A stretch of 64,000 nt of DNA from Fennellomyces sp. T-0311 (taxonomy: Eukaryota; Mucoromycota; Mucoromycetes; Mucorales; Lichtheimiaceae), in contig JALLLT010000025.1 in the NCBI GenBank assembly GCA_025266875.1, forward strand, positions 124,001 through 188,000. The letters run 5' to 3'. The notes under the pieces were generated by a model, which saw nothing but the letters and a program-made list of their open reading frames with translations, did not search any database and was not told where the DNA came from. A program made the translations under genes and the position numbers. Of the stretch, positions 24,957 to 38,100 are shown piece by piece. Numbering within the stretch: the first letter of the stretch is position 1; each line of letters begins with the position of its first letter.

Positions 24957-25513
24957 TTAATCCGCACGAAACTTTTGTGGAACATGGTCCTCTTCTTCAT
25001 CATGATGATCGTCGTCCGTGCTCCACTGAGGTTGTTCATGATGATGTACAGCAACAGGCTCAGCCACTTTGGGATGTTCGTCCATCCACTGTTTATCTTG
25101 ATTTTTTTCTTCCGGAGTCCAGTCTGGCAACTGACTACGCATGTACTCGGCAAGTGAAATCAATCGGTCGCCATCAATGTCGAGGTCTTGAAAAGCTCGA
25201 TCGATAATTGTGCGTACATGTTTTGCTGAAGGATCAACGTCTCTCTCCAACCCGTACATTGCTCGCAAGTCAAATTCATCCCAATAACCATCGCCGTTGG
25301 CATCGTGAATCTTGAAAAAGGCTACTTCATCCGAAACTTGAATGCCATGCGTATCCTGCATATGACTTTTTTTTATTATTCATGAGCTTATTCGTGGCAT
25401 TCCAAACTTTTTTTTAGGAATAGTTACTGGTCTTCGAAATTGGCGAAGTGGAATTGTTGTTGCCCAGCAACAACCATGACAGCAAATGCACCAAGTACCA
25501 ACAGTCGATTCAT
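24957..25513 (-). CDS. Secreted/ER-lumen EF-hand calcium-binding protein
   Basis: Exons 25513-25428 and 25365-24957 (164 residues). The N-terminus is a signal peptide (MNRLLVLGAFAVMVVAG). Two EF-hand loops follow: DANGDGYWDEFD and DIDGDRLISLAE, each with acidic residues at positions 1, 3 and 5; the first has Asp instead of Glu at position 12. The linker carries YGLERDVDP and the tail is acidic and His-rich (HHHEQ, DDDHHDEEE), which may add metal-binding sites. The pattern resembles nucleobindin/calumenin-like fungal proteins, but it has no KDEL-type retention signal (ends QKFRAD). It probably handles Ca2+ in the secretory route or outside the cell. It lies between the PKA and TOP3 genes on the same strand. 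Confidence 0.8.
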
Positions 25514-25558
25514 TGTTAATAAAGAAAAAAAAAGAAAGAAAGGGCGATGTTTCTATTT

Positions 25559-28500
25559 CTAGCGCATGTCGGCATAGAGTTTGCGCAGTTTTGGATCAAC
25601 CCACTTTCGACGGCGCCGCTTCTTCCCACCGTGGTGTCTCCGTACATTTTTCCTTGCAAACCGAGTTGCCAACAGAGCTTCCATTTCCTCATCACACATG
25701 ACACAGCCGCTGATAGGTGCCTTGTTTTGATTCTCGCGAAACTCGGCCTTGAGAATAACTGTGCCGCAGTCGTCGCACAGCTCGTCCTGGATAGTTACAT
25801 CTGTAAACGTGTGTATCAAGAGAGGGATGGAGTCATCAGTTGTGTACAAAGGTTCGTTTTGAAATAAACATACGTTTAATGGTGTCCAGGAAGAGGGAGA
25901 CAATGTTACATTCATTGCAGCTGAGTTTCCATCGAGGCGCCGATGTTGCATCCAGAATCAGTCGGCCAGGGCATGGGTCAACGGGCTTGTCAGATTCCGG
26001 ACAGGGACATACGGCATTCCGAACCATAGAATGCGGGCACGTGGGATGAAGACAATGGTTGCATCCCATTCCTAGAAAAAGTGTTATGTATATTGCATCT
26101 TTGACAACTTGGCTCTGCTTCTTTACCTTTCTTGATGTCTTCAAAGGGCGGATGGTTGTAACAGAATGGGCATATGGGGTACCCCGTTCCTTTGGATCCA
26201 GTCGTGTACAACACCAGTTCAAAATCATCCAGTGGCTGCAAACAAAATCATTAGATTCATCCAAACTTTCTTTTCACTTTACGACGTACGCATCGAAGTT
26301 CCCGGTACAATTTGATATTTCCGTTCATTGGAAGGGAGTACGTTTCGTCGCATGTCGGACAATGCAACCGGTTCGGCTTCAAGGCAATGTACTTCATATA
26401 TCTTTTTTCGATGTATCGTAAGTTTGGGCTTTTAGGTACGATATGTAGAGACATTACCGTTTACATTTGCCACACTTGGATAATGGTCTTCCTGATGCTG
26501 CTAGGGTTGAGAACGTGGCTTCAAACAGTTCGTCCATTGATTCAATCTATCAACCATTCCATAAGTTTCCATTTGATCATACAATGTTTTTTTAGCAACT
26601 TGCATGGTTAACAAAATAGGCAAATTTGCGTTCAAACATGTCCAAGAAATATTGCAAGACATCTTTCTGAGGCGCTTTGCCTAACGCAATCAAATTTAAT
26701 TGCTGTTCAATATCGGAACGCATGGTCGGGAGCGATAGTTCTGGGTCGATTTTTTCTGCAAACACGTCAGTCTTGGCTACACTTACACTGATAAAAGAAG
26801 AGTACTTACGATATCTATCGAAGGGATAAATTAACGGCTTGGAATAACTTCAGCCATCACTTTCACTTACCCATGAATAAGAACAATACCAAGATTTGTC
26901 GGTACCAAGCGCCGTGCTCCTCCAGTGACGGTAACATAGTTACGCTGACAGATATTGTTAATGTGAGTCGGGATGGAGGCATCGGTTCCTATGGCATTTT
27001 GCTCCATCAACCCAATTAATTCTGCCTCGGTCAAATAATCAGGTGGACTCGTTTTCCCTTCACGCAATGTAAGTGATGTAATAGGAAGTGATTCGCCTTT
27101 TTGAAAGTCTGGAATAGGTTCATCCGGCGTCCTTAGCCAATGCATAACTGCTCCAAAGCCAGCAGATACCGTTCGTGATCCTTTGCATTCGAACCGTTCA
27201 TCGCCAATGGCAATTTGCGCCGTGGTTGTTGAGTATTGCATGTTGGGACTGATTGACCCGATAAATGTACGTGCGATAAAGTCGTATATGCGCCATGCAT
27301 CACCGTACAGGTCACCTTCTTCGGCAACACGCATAGGCGTACTATATTATATTGAGTGTTCGGAGTGATAGTAATAAGCGGTGCGCACAGGTATACTTAC
27401 ATTGGAGGATGATCTCCCACATCGGATCCTCCTGTTGGTTTTTGAAACCCGGTTTGAAGTAGCTCTTCACAGAAATGGCCCCTGGATATAATAGTTAAAT
27501 GTGGATTCAATGTCTTGAACTAATTATAAACATACCAGTTTGAATGATGGGATTGTTCCTTTAGCACAAAGTGTAGATCAAAGCTTTCAGGATATTTTGA
27601 AGTTTCTGTACGTGGATACGAAATGTAACCCTGCATGTAGAGTCGTTCGGCAATACTCATCTGTACAAACAATGAGTTAACGGTTGCCACAGTAACCATC
27701 TCCTTGAGCCTTTTACATTACACTTTCACTTGGACTGATGCCTAGCCCAGACGAACAATGTTTCAATAGCTCGACCTGTCATTGTTGTGAATATCAATCC
27801 CTTCGTTACGATAAAAAAAAAGTAGCTTACGGTATTCAAAGCATGCGGTCGTTGTCTTGACTTCTTTTTAATCTCCACACCCAATACGGATGCATGTTTG
27901 GTCTCAATCGAGTTCAAAAACAAGTGAGCGACCTGTCGATCAAACACACGTTCACGATTCCAAGAGAGTTGAACGGGTTGCTGATCCTTCTGAATGGTAG
28001 CGGCAATGGACCAAAACGTTTCCGGCTGGAAACTTTGGATTCGATCATGCCGTTCGACACAAAAGGATAATGTGGGTGTTTGACAAGGACCATAACTGAT
28101 CACCGTTGAATCCAAGTTGCCATATTTGCCCTGAAAGAACTTTGTTTGGAATCGCGTGAATGCGACACCCACTTTCAAGTCGAGCTCTTGACGAGCATCC
28201 ACCGCTAATATTTGTCTCTTAGTTTCCATTTGCCGCCGCTAACCGGAAAAAAGAGTGCTTACCTTTTGCTTCGTTCTCATTGGGTTCACCCAAGTTATTC
28301 ATGGCTCGTCTCACTTCCTCTGCCGTAATTGCTATTCCATGCATTAATAACCAATTTCCTGCTGTTGTATGCATAAACGACTTACCAGAGAATCGAGCGC
28401 GTAAAATCTTGAATGGCTTTCGCATAAAAGGTGCACAATTGCCTGTGGCACTGTCAGCGTAAAAGCGCGTTTGGTTTGTTTGCATAAAATCACATTGACG

Positions 28501-29003
28501 TACCAATCACTTCGAAACAAATATTCTCGCCTTCTCTATCGCAATCCAACCAAAGCACAAGCACGTCAACGCCCTTTGCTTCGTTTGCCAAATGCTGCGT
28601 CAGTTTCATTTTGGGATTGGCTTCTTGTTTGCGGACATTGCCGCCAAACAACAGCTGAGGATCCACTGCCCACGAGTTATATTCGGAAGTAAAGTCAATG
28701 TTGTAGACGTGTCCAGTAACCGACGTGAAGCGAATCTGAGCTGGATCATTGCCAAAGCTTCCTTTCCATTCATGAACAGGCGTGGTGCGTCGATGGGTCT
28801 CAAACTTGTCTTTGTAAATCAGAAAACATTGTCGGCCCAATTATACATCAACTTACGTGTCCTCCGGGAGCCAATAGTCTACTTAGTGATTCGGCCAACG
28901 ATGGCTTTTCAGCCACCTAGTAACGTTACGGATATTAACAATGATCCTTTGAAAATGAGGCTATAAAACGGCAATCTACCATGAGCACTTTTAGGTCTGG
29001 CAT
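25559..29003 (-). CDS. TOP3: DNA topoisomerase III (type IA)
   Basis: Seventeen exons: 29003-28980, 28916-28857, 28804-28504, 28442-28386, 28331-28263, 28204-27831, 27775-27722, 27660-27536, 27481-27401, 27341-26871, 26814-26810, 26755-26604, 26546-26458, 26401-26290, 26235-26127, 26071-25874, 25800-25559 (840 residues). Toprim domain: [18 protein letters not shown] and the metal-binding [18 protein letters not shown]. Active-site motif [16 protein letters not shown] with catalytic Tyr328. C-terminal zinc fingers: [35 protein letters not shown]. With Sgs1/BLM helicase and Rmi1 it dissolves recombination intermediates. It has the extended zinc-finger tail of Top3-alpha-type enzymes. Exon 11 is only five bases, and the intron at 26603-26547 starts with GC; both are needed to keep the frame and family sequence. 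Confidence 0.95.
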
Positions 29004-29210
29004 AAAGGTTTCACAAGCACGTCCGAATCCAGGTGAACTGCAAGATTTTTTAAAAAATCTATTATTAAACAGGTAGTATCACAAAAAGAAGAAAAGAAGA
29101 AAGGTAGAATGTGTTTTTTTAGCGGGAGAGAGAGGCAAATGCGAAAATGATGTGAATATTGTTGTAGTTACTATGTGCTTGTAGGTGAGGGAGGACTGGG
29201 AACTTTTTTT

Positions 29211-32200
29211 TTACTGGTGATGTGGGTATTGGCCCCATTGCTGTTGTCCTCCGGGTGGCATGAAGCTGCCTCGCTGGTCCATAGGCGGCATGAAGCTGCC
29301 TCGTTGATCCATAGGTGGCATAAAGCTGCCGCGCTGATCCATCGGCATGGGTTGCTGCATCATCATGTCCGGCTGTCCAAAGCTATTTACAGACATGGTA
29401 CGCGACCCACGGTTCATCTGGGGAGTCATCAAGTATTCGCCACCACCATACTCGGATCCGGCAATCACTGAGCCGGCATAACCGCCTCCTCCACCGCCCA
29501 TCATCGGGCTCTTGGATCGTGGTCGTCGTGGATCAGCACCCACTTGCGTGTCGCGATAATAGTCGTAATCGCCACCAGCTTGCGAGCCATACATAGTGCG
29601 GTTATCGTAAATGACCGAGCCGCCCGAGCCAGGTGGAGGTGCGCCGCCTTGCGAATAGTAGCTGCGATAGCTGTGGCCAGTGACACCGGTCTCGCGCGAA
29701 CCAGTCGATCCCATTTCCCAAAGTTCTTGTTCGTACACGCTCCATTTCTTCAAAGGAATCATCTTTTCGTCGAACTTTTCATCGTCGTTCATGATGATCT
29801 TCTTTTGCTTCTTGTCGCCGACCACAACACGAGTGTTACCCCATGAGAAATCGTCAAAGTGCCAGAACGAGTACACAGGAAGGAAGAATGAAAAGACCGG
29901 AATGGCCAGAATGTAGAAGATCATCCAGCCAATGTGTTGCCACTCGCGCTTCAGGATGAACAGCAGCGCTTGCAAACCGTACACACCTGCCAACATGGCA
30001 AGAGCCAGAATGGGGATCGGGCCAGTCTTGGATGCAATCACGTAGATCAGGTAGACGAGATAGACAACGGACACGGGCAAAGTTAAGGTGCCGATCAAAT
30101 CGACCAGCACGACGAAACGCATGGAGAAACAGCAGAAACCGCAGAGATCGGGAAGCAGAACCAATTCAAACAAGTTGTGGATGGTGGAGTTGATCCATCG
30201 ACGACGTTGAGACAGCAAAACCTTCCATTGTTCGGGAGCGACAGTCTTACATTGTGCGTAAGGAGTGAACTTCATCTTGTACTGAGGGAAATGCTTCATC
30301 ATCAAAGTGGTCAGGTAACGATCTTCACCAAGATGCAACAGGTTCTTCTTGTGCAGCGTATCGACATTGTTATCTGAATAATCCAGAATGACCTTGGGCG
30401 ACACGATCAACGGCTCGTTCTTGACGGGCGTACGTACGCGGTACATACAGAAACAACCAGGCAAACAGGTGACGGAGCCAAACAGCGATTCGAACGCCTT
30501 GGCCAAATGATGGGAAATATAGTACTCGTACACCTGAATCATGGTGGTCAATGACCGATCTTCGTTCACCAGCTGAGTTTCACCGCAAAGACCAACGATG
30601 CGGCCATCGTGAAGCATAGTGGAGATCATGTGGTTCAAGGCGTTCGTATGGACTTCTGTATCGGAGTCAACCATCAAAATGTACTCGTAGAAACTGGGAT
30701 TGACACCGATGACGTTCTTGATCTGATGGTACATTTCCAGCTCCAAGGGAGTCATCTCGCCATCAAAGTGGACCTTGTTCAAAAAGTTCATGCAAATCAA
30801 CTGCGAGTCACGCTTGCCTCGGTTACCCGGTTTGGCACGTTCGGAAGCCTTGCCGACCTTGACAACCACAATGTAGGGCACAACGTGACCTTCGCACTCG
30901 TACAGACCAGAGTAGACCTTGCCATAGTTGAGCTGCTTGGAACCTTCACCAATCGACTTGAACATGAGTGGCTCGGGATCGTTCTTGGTATCGTAACCAA
31001 GCACATCCAACACAATACGAGGAGTAGGACGATCGTTACCGCCACCCATAATCATACCGTCGGCAATGATGAAAATCAACTTGCGCTTATCGTCATAGTT
31101 CATGACCGTCAACGAATCAATGGTCTTTTTGAGTGACTCTTCGCCTTCGGTATAACAGGGGACTTGGCAAATGACAAACTTGTCGTGGTCTTCAGGCGTG
31201 GGTGCACCACCGAACTGCAAGGCGGCCAAGAACTTGACGAGAATCACCAAGCACATGAGAATGGCAAACGATAGCAAGAGATAGTTGGTGAATGTGCAGC
31301 GTGGCGTGTCACGAACGTCCAGGTCACCGATGTAAAAGTAGTTGTTCAAGCAGTACATGTTCATGTTGCGCTCTGCAGCTGACATACTGGCAGTGTATGT
31401 GTTCCAGTTTTCCGTAGCATCAGTACCGCTGAACTTTTTAAAGATCTCCTCGACATTGTTGCTCAAGAATGAATAGTCGTTGCTGTTGGCACCGGTATCA
31501 AAGTATGATGCAGTGACGAAATAATCCGTCAGATCGTATACCTTGCCATTGATAGCCATCGCATAACGACTCCAGCCTTCATAGTCTTCCTTGATCGTCT
31601 TGAGCGGAATGACAAGTGTACCCTTCTTGTACAGACGCATCTGAGGCAAGAATTGATTTTCGTACCAGGTGTTACTGCCCATCTTGGCGAGCGAAGGGTT
31701 AGCCTGATCGCCAGATAAATGTTCGAAGGGTCCAATAACGATGGTTTCATTGGGTCGGATCTTGATCTGGTTCGAGGTGACCAGATCAGGACAGGCAGAA
31801 GTAAGCGGAGGTGGGATCGTGTAGGATACATCAAGACCAGCCAAAATTTCCATTTCATCGGGTCCAGCAGGGTAGGCTGTCGTTCCGTGCTCACTGCGTG
31901 CAAAGCCAGTGATATCGTAGACAACACCACGATGGCTGACGTACATATCGTCCTTGACGTTGTGCGCGTTGACGTTGCCGCTTGAATACATGGTTCGAGT
32001 GCCAGGACAAACGACTTCACCGAGACCGACAATGACAAAGATAACCATGCAAGAGAATAGGAAGATGAGCATACACAAGGTCACTTTTTCACGCCATGCG
32101 ATCTGCACGTCTTCACGCTTCATTTTGCCGAACCATCGCAGGAAGGGACTGGGAATCCACCAGGTCATCAACCATACGAAACGCACCCACCAGATACGCA

Positions 32201-35169
32201 AGGCACTGATTGGCATTTCCTCAACTTGTTCGTGTTGCGGCGCGTGGTAGTCTTCCACCATCTTGCTCATGTCCATATTGGGACCATAACTACAGCATTG
32301 CTTCAGTTTAGTTTTTCATTCTGTATAAGGTTGTGTATAAAAACTTACCCTTCAGCGAGTCCCTTCATGCCCCACTCGGACTCTTCGCCCCATTGACTGC
32401 CATCGACTTCGCGCTTCATGCCATAGTCGCTTTCGATGTAGCTTGCTCCGTCTTCGAATACGGAGGATCGTGGCATACCGCCACCGAAACCAGCGTCGTA
32501 ACCTGCACCTGGTGGTAACAAGCGATCGTTGCTGTCTTGATAATCATACAATTGTTGATTGTGATGTTCTTCGCCCATGGCATCGGTCATGATATCGGTG
32601 TTGCCATCACCAGCCGCCGAGGCCTTCATGCGAGCACGTTCTTCCTTTTCAGCTGCACGAAGATTATCTTCGAGCTCCTTCCAGGTATCGAACGCTAACC
32701 AAATCATGTCGTTGCCAACAAACGCTTGAGCTTCGGTCCAGTTCATTATCGCGCAAACGGACTCAGTCATGGCCCGTTCGGATTTGCCAACATCGATCTG
32801 GATTGACATGACCAACCGTTCGTATCGCATCAAGAACTCGCCAAAGGTGTAATGATTTGCATATTCCTGATAGCATCGCAATGTCAGATCTGGCAAAAGG
32901 AATGCTCGCACCTGGGACTTGATGCGTTTCATATCAAACATATCGGCCGTCTGCATGTCGTTGGGTCGAAGGTGAATGATGTTGTAAATGCGCGTATCGG
33001 ACATGGTCGTAAACAAGTCGCGCAAGGTAATGTACAGTTGATCCAAGACGGTTGTGACCTGAACGTTCTTGTACACATCCTGATCTTCCTTTTTATCGTC
33101 ATCGGGAACAGGGCTGTTGGTCAATGTTTGGTCACCACCCGCGGCGCGTCGTTTGGTACCAGGCCGCTTCATGGATGGAGCACGTGTAGGCTTGCTGGTC
33201 AACTGAGCCTTGACGATGGTACGTTGATCCTTGGGATGGCTTTCCGTTGCCATGGCAGAGCTTTGGAAAAGGTTGGCAACAAATGCGTTGGATGAGTTGT
33301 CACGCAACAAAGTGACGAAATCTGGCGACAGCGAATTCAAGTTCTTCTCAACGAATCCGTCGACCGAATAGTGAACGGTGCCTGAGAAATGGTTGATGCC
33401 GAACGAATAGGTTTGTGTGGTCTTGGCAAATGATGAGTGTTGACCGTACTGGCGTTGCAAGTTGGCCAACAAATTGGCATCTGTGGCATCCGTAGCACCG
33501 TTTTGGTATTTGGAACAGTCGCGGTCGATCAAACCGATCATACCGCCCAATGAAGGCTTGGATTTGGTTGTGTCGCGTTCCTTGCCGACCAACAAGTCGA
33601 GGCAACCCGAATTGTCCATGGTCATCACGCGAGGCAGTGGGATACCATCGCGGATCATGACCTGGTTGAGGCCTTCTTCATCATTGAACTGGTGGTTAAT
33701 CAAGAATTGGTGAACGCGCTCGTTTGCAAAGTTGGCAGAGAATTCCTCGAAACCATTGTCCTTGAAGTTTTGGAAACCAAACTGATCCAAGATACCGATA
33801 AAGTTGGCGGGCTCGCGATCGCTGTAGCAAATCTTGGTATTGATAGATTCGACGATCCAAAGGAACAAGACGTGGTAAAGAGCCTGAGCAAGTGAATCAC
33901 GCTGTTCGGTGGCACCCTGGGCATTCATAAAAGCTGTGCACAACTCCTTGCGGATGAGACGCAGCTTATAGGTCAGCGCGGTTTCAAGCTTGGAAGGAGA
34001 AACTCCGAGCATGGCTGAGACGACTTCCAAGACCTTGTGGTTTTTGACGGAGCAAGTCTCCTGAGCCATCATATCACCGTCTCGACTATCGACAAAGTCA
34101 ATGTTGCCCAGATGAAGAATGGCGGCCAGGAGTTGGAAGATTTGAGTCACGGTCTTGGCCTTGAAGCCGCAAGCCTTCAAAGCGCTCTTCAAATCGCCAA
34201 AGCTGATCTCGTCGTTGCGGTCGGGAACGGTGATACATCTGGATTGATTCAGGTAGTGGAAGTAGTCGAACGGAAAGTTGATGTGCAGGGCATTCTTTTC
34301 GTCGATGGTGGTACCGGCCAACAAGGCATAGAACACGTGGTACGTGCGCTCGTTCAAGGGAACGGATGACACGCGCGCCTTGTCAAAGGCGTACGTCAAT
34401 GTTTTGGCGCCGAGAATGCGGCCTCGCTCGCTGAATTGCAGCTCCTGGAACATACCAAACTTGGAGGCGGAGGAGTTCTGGACTGTTCGGGCATTGCCAA
34501 AGGCCTCAAGGATGATGGCGGCGTTGCGGATCTGCGACTGCAGCTTGGTCTCCTTTTTGCTGTGTGTGGAGAGCAAGGTCAACTGCTGGACCAGATGTGA
34601 TCGAGTTGTACTCTTGCCGGAGCCTGTGATACCGCTTGAAAAAAAACAGACGTGTAAATATCACTTACCCAAATAGGAACAAACTCCCCCAGGCAAACCA
34701 ATCCTTTTAGCGTTGAGCCCCCGCCCTTGCTAGCCCCTCCCCCACTGGCAAACTCCTTACTCCAATCTATCTTGTGTTTTTTTGGGCTCTCTGCATCTCT
34801 CTCTCTCTCTTTTTCCCTCCAAAACGAGTAAAAGCCAACAAACCTCAGAATGATGCTCTGGTCTTCACCCGTTCGTCGCATGTGGAAATAAGCTCGAGCG
34901 GCCAGATCGTAGACATGTGGCTGGAGGAACGGCTTGTTCTCCGACACGTCCCTGTATCCTGCGTCGGCGTATGTCTGCAGCGTCGCATCGTTCAGGATTT
35001 CCAGCGGTTGGTAGGGGTTGATGACAATCAAGTTCGAATGGCCGGCACGGGTATAGACTTGGTTGCGTTTGTATCGGCCCTGAAGCAGGTTGACAATGCT
35101 GTCCTCGGAGGGTGGCTGGTTTGCCGACGTGAGCACGCACACCAGATCAGTACGTGAATCGTCTTGCAT
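29211..35169 (-). CDS. Chitin synthase with N-terminal myosin motor-like domain
   Basis: Exons 35169-34844, 34634-32349, 32289-29211 (1896 residues). Residues about 1-760 are a myosin-motor-like domain with P-loop GITGSGKS, QNSSASKFGMFQELQF and GILDQFGFQNF. Next come a cytochrome b5-like region (about 950-1125: GVVYDITGFARSEH, KVYDLTDYFVT), transmembrane segments, and the chitin synthase catalytic domain with VDSDTEV, LPGCFCMY, EDRYLTTL (near 1525) and QRRRW (near 1564), then more transmembrane helices. This is the class V/VII-type fusion that moves with actin/microtubule tracks and makes chitin at hyphal tips and septa. The C-terminus lacks the DEK domain of most class V enzymes and ends in MDQRGSFMPP repeats. 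The start fits the myosin start well. Confidence 0.95.
29254..29343 (-). repeat. Three 30-base coding repeats in the chitin synthase tail
   Basis: Three tandem 30-base units encode MDQRGSFMPP just before the final GGQQQWGQYPHHQ. The units differ by only a few bases, which suggests recent duplication. Confidence 0.85.
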
Positions 35170-38100
35170 GGCAGTTGATTAAGTTGTGTGTGTGTGTGAA
35201 TGTGGTGTATGATGTGGATGGATGTTGCGAGTGGTTCTGGCGCGTTATATATGTATATATTGCGTTTGGTCTTTCCCTTCCCTTCCTATCTCAGTGTCCC
35301 CTGGCTGCCGAGAGCAAGAAATGGGAAGAAAAATGTGAGGGGGCGTGTTGCTTTGTCTCTATTTTGCTTTTACCGAGATGAAAGAAGAAAAACAATCTCG
35401 AATGGCGGTGCAGGATGGATCTAGATGTACAGTTGCACCGAGCGTACGAGAGTCAGAACAGAGCGAAAGGGCTTTTCCTTGGAATGCGCTCGGTGTGGAA
35501 TGCTTGAAAGAAAGGGATGTGAAAAAGAAAGCGAGGAAAAAGGAACGGGGGAGGGCAACAAAAGAGACGATAAAAAAAAGTGCTGGGCCGGCTGCCCTGT
35601 CTTGGTGCGACCATGGCTATTTTCGACCACAGCAACCCTAACCAAGCGGTGCCGCGATATATTTAGCAACCTTTCAAAAAGCCATGGTAAATTGTTTCCA
35701 TCCACCAAGGAAAAAAGGCTGTTACTTTTTGGGTGAGCAACTCCTGCTTCCCCTGGATCATTATTTGCTTCTTCATCACTCTATCCCAGACAGCAAACAC
35801 TCCCTGTCCAAACTTAAGTTGGGCGCGATCGTGATCGCAAGGAAACACACAAAAAAAAGAAGGTGTACAAATTGAACGATAATTGGGCATTCTGTGGAAC
35901 CATGGACGGAGTGGGGGCGCAATCCCGTCCGGCTTTTGGTCCGCAAAGAACTGTAAACCCCCTTGCTTTTTTTTTATTGTCATTTGCTTTCAATCTTGCC
36001 AATTGTTCATTCTTCCGGAATACTCTTTGTCCACATTTGGTACGTAGTTATGGTGTTGTTTGTCATGGTAACAATGAAACTATGGTAAGCCTCGCGACGG
36101 GAGGTCGCGTGGCGACGTTGCAAAAAATAGAGCAGCAAGATTATAGATGCACACAAGAATTTTTTTTTGTCACGAGCTGCCATCGTTGGAAAAATAACCC
36201 GTGTCACCTCTCTCTCTCTCGTTCTTATGTGTCGAGAACATCCTTCCCCCTCCCTTTTTTTTTATCAAAATCTGTGCATTATTCATATCATGCAGCTACT
36301 TTTTAATATCACTTGGAAACCAAAAAAGATCGGCCCGTTCTATTTTTCTTGAGCAACAATGGGTGTAGTTGCTTCTCTTGGTAAGGTATTGCAGACGTAT
36401 GCACCTAACCAGTATATTGCGATGACACTTAAAAAATGGCGCGTTTGTTCTTTTTTCATATTTCTGCAGAAATAAAACAATGATGCATAGAATGAATGAC
36501 ACATTCTCTCGCTTTTCTTTCTTTGAGTTCCCTTGCTATTCTGACAACTTATTCGTTATGATCATCTAGTGAATCACGAGATTGTGTATGGGATCGTCTT
36601 TTTATTTAAACACCATGTTTCACAGGCTATACCAAAGCTGTCTTGATGCTGACACGCTTGTTGTGTTTAATCACGTACACAAGACCAGCATCGCGCCAAT
36701 CAGCAAGTAGTGTCTTTTTTCATTTATAACTCATGATCCATGTGAAGAGTGATATCATTATCGTGCAAGGAACTAAAAGGCGTTGTTGCCCTCCGTTGTT
36801 TTGTGTATGTGTTGTCTCCAGCACCACTACTACACAAAGCCAACTATCTTTGGAGAGACGCCGGGCTTCCCACGCCCGAGCTGTCCTCGTGTTCCTTTTG
36901 AATCATCCTAATGGCCATTCAGAACTTCATCTGAAAATTCTTTTCTTGCTGAGATGACTCTCATTCCAAGAAAGTTCACCAATAAACTTTCAGCGAGACC
37001 ATGCATGCTATTTTCAGTAGAATGTTAATATTTTGCCATAGAAAGTTTAGTACACCGTAGTTTTTTTTTTTTTTACTATACTGCAGATCGCCCCTTTCAG
37101 CAATACCCATGATAGTCGCGGTTGTGGTACCAGACTATATTCTAGCTTCAGCATTGATAAAGTCCACTATTACTAAAAGTGTAGTTGATCATGCTCTGGA
37201 ATGCAAAGAATTTTTGATAGATATACGCTATGCATCAGATTAATAATACTCTTTGATGTGAAAGTCATCTGTAATGACAAGGGAAAAGAGCCAAAGTGTA
37301 TTTTTATCACTTCCAGATATATATTATTCCACCCTTTCACATCGCAGCTTGACTCTTTATAGTTATACGCTCGGCTTTCTTGCAGATTCGTTTGGCGGGT
37401 TGACAAATATGCAAGACGGGATATGAAACTTTAAACTTCGAAGATATGTTAATGTGTCGACTTGACAATGAAGATGTTTCTTTTGCGTCTCAGAAAGTAG
37501 AATGGATAAAGAAAAACCCTACTTATCGGCAACCCATGTGACGTGTCGCTTCCATCCAGCACGATTTCTCACCTTTGCGAACGTGATGTATCTGACTTTG
37601 TCAGGATCGACTCACTTTTTTTTTGGGCATTTATTCTATGCCCGATCAAATCTCACTTATTCGTTCAGCGAACATTAGGAAAACTCACCAGTGTTTCGAT
37701 GGAGTTGTCTTATAAAGGATGATCGTTTATCAAGATTTTCATTAACCTCATTTTTTTTAAAAAATCGGCATAAAACGAGACGCTCCTTTTTTCTTACACG
37801 GCAGACACGACATGACGGTCTACAAAATATCTTTTGTGTACTTTCTCACCATTCCTCATCGTCCACACCCATGAACTCGACACTATTTCTCCTAGTCATT
37901 TTCCCATCGATATAGTTTACAAAGGCTTGATCACATTCTTCCAATAGGATGTCAAATGTTTGATTATTTGTGTATCAACTTGGGCTGATGTAACGGTGCG
38001 CCTCGTCGTTTATGCAGCACAGAGATCATTGTGCTTCACTTTGTATATTTTTGCCTCGCGGGTCATTTTCTTTTCCTTTCGAAACAATAGACGAGCTATA

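Noticed and set aside
30609..31136. Rightward ORF of 175 codons inside the chitin synthase
   Set aside because: It lies antisense to the catalytic domain and has no recognisable content.
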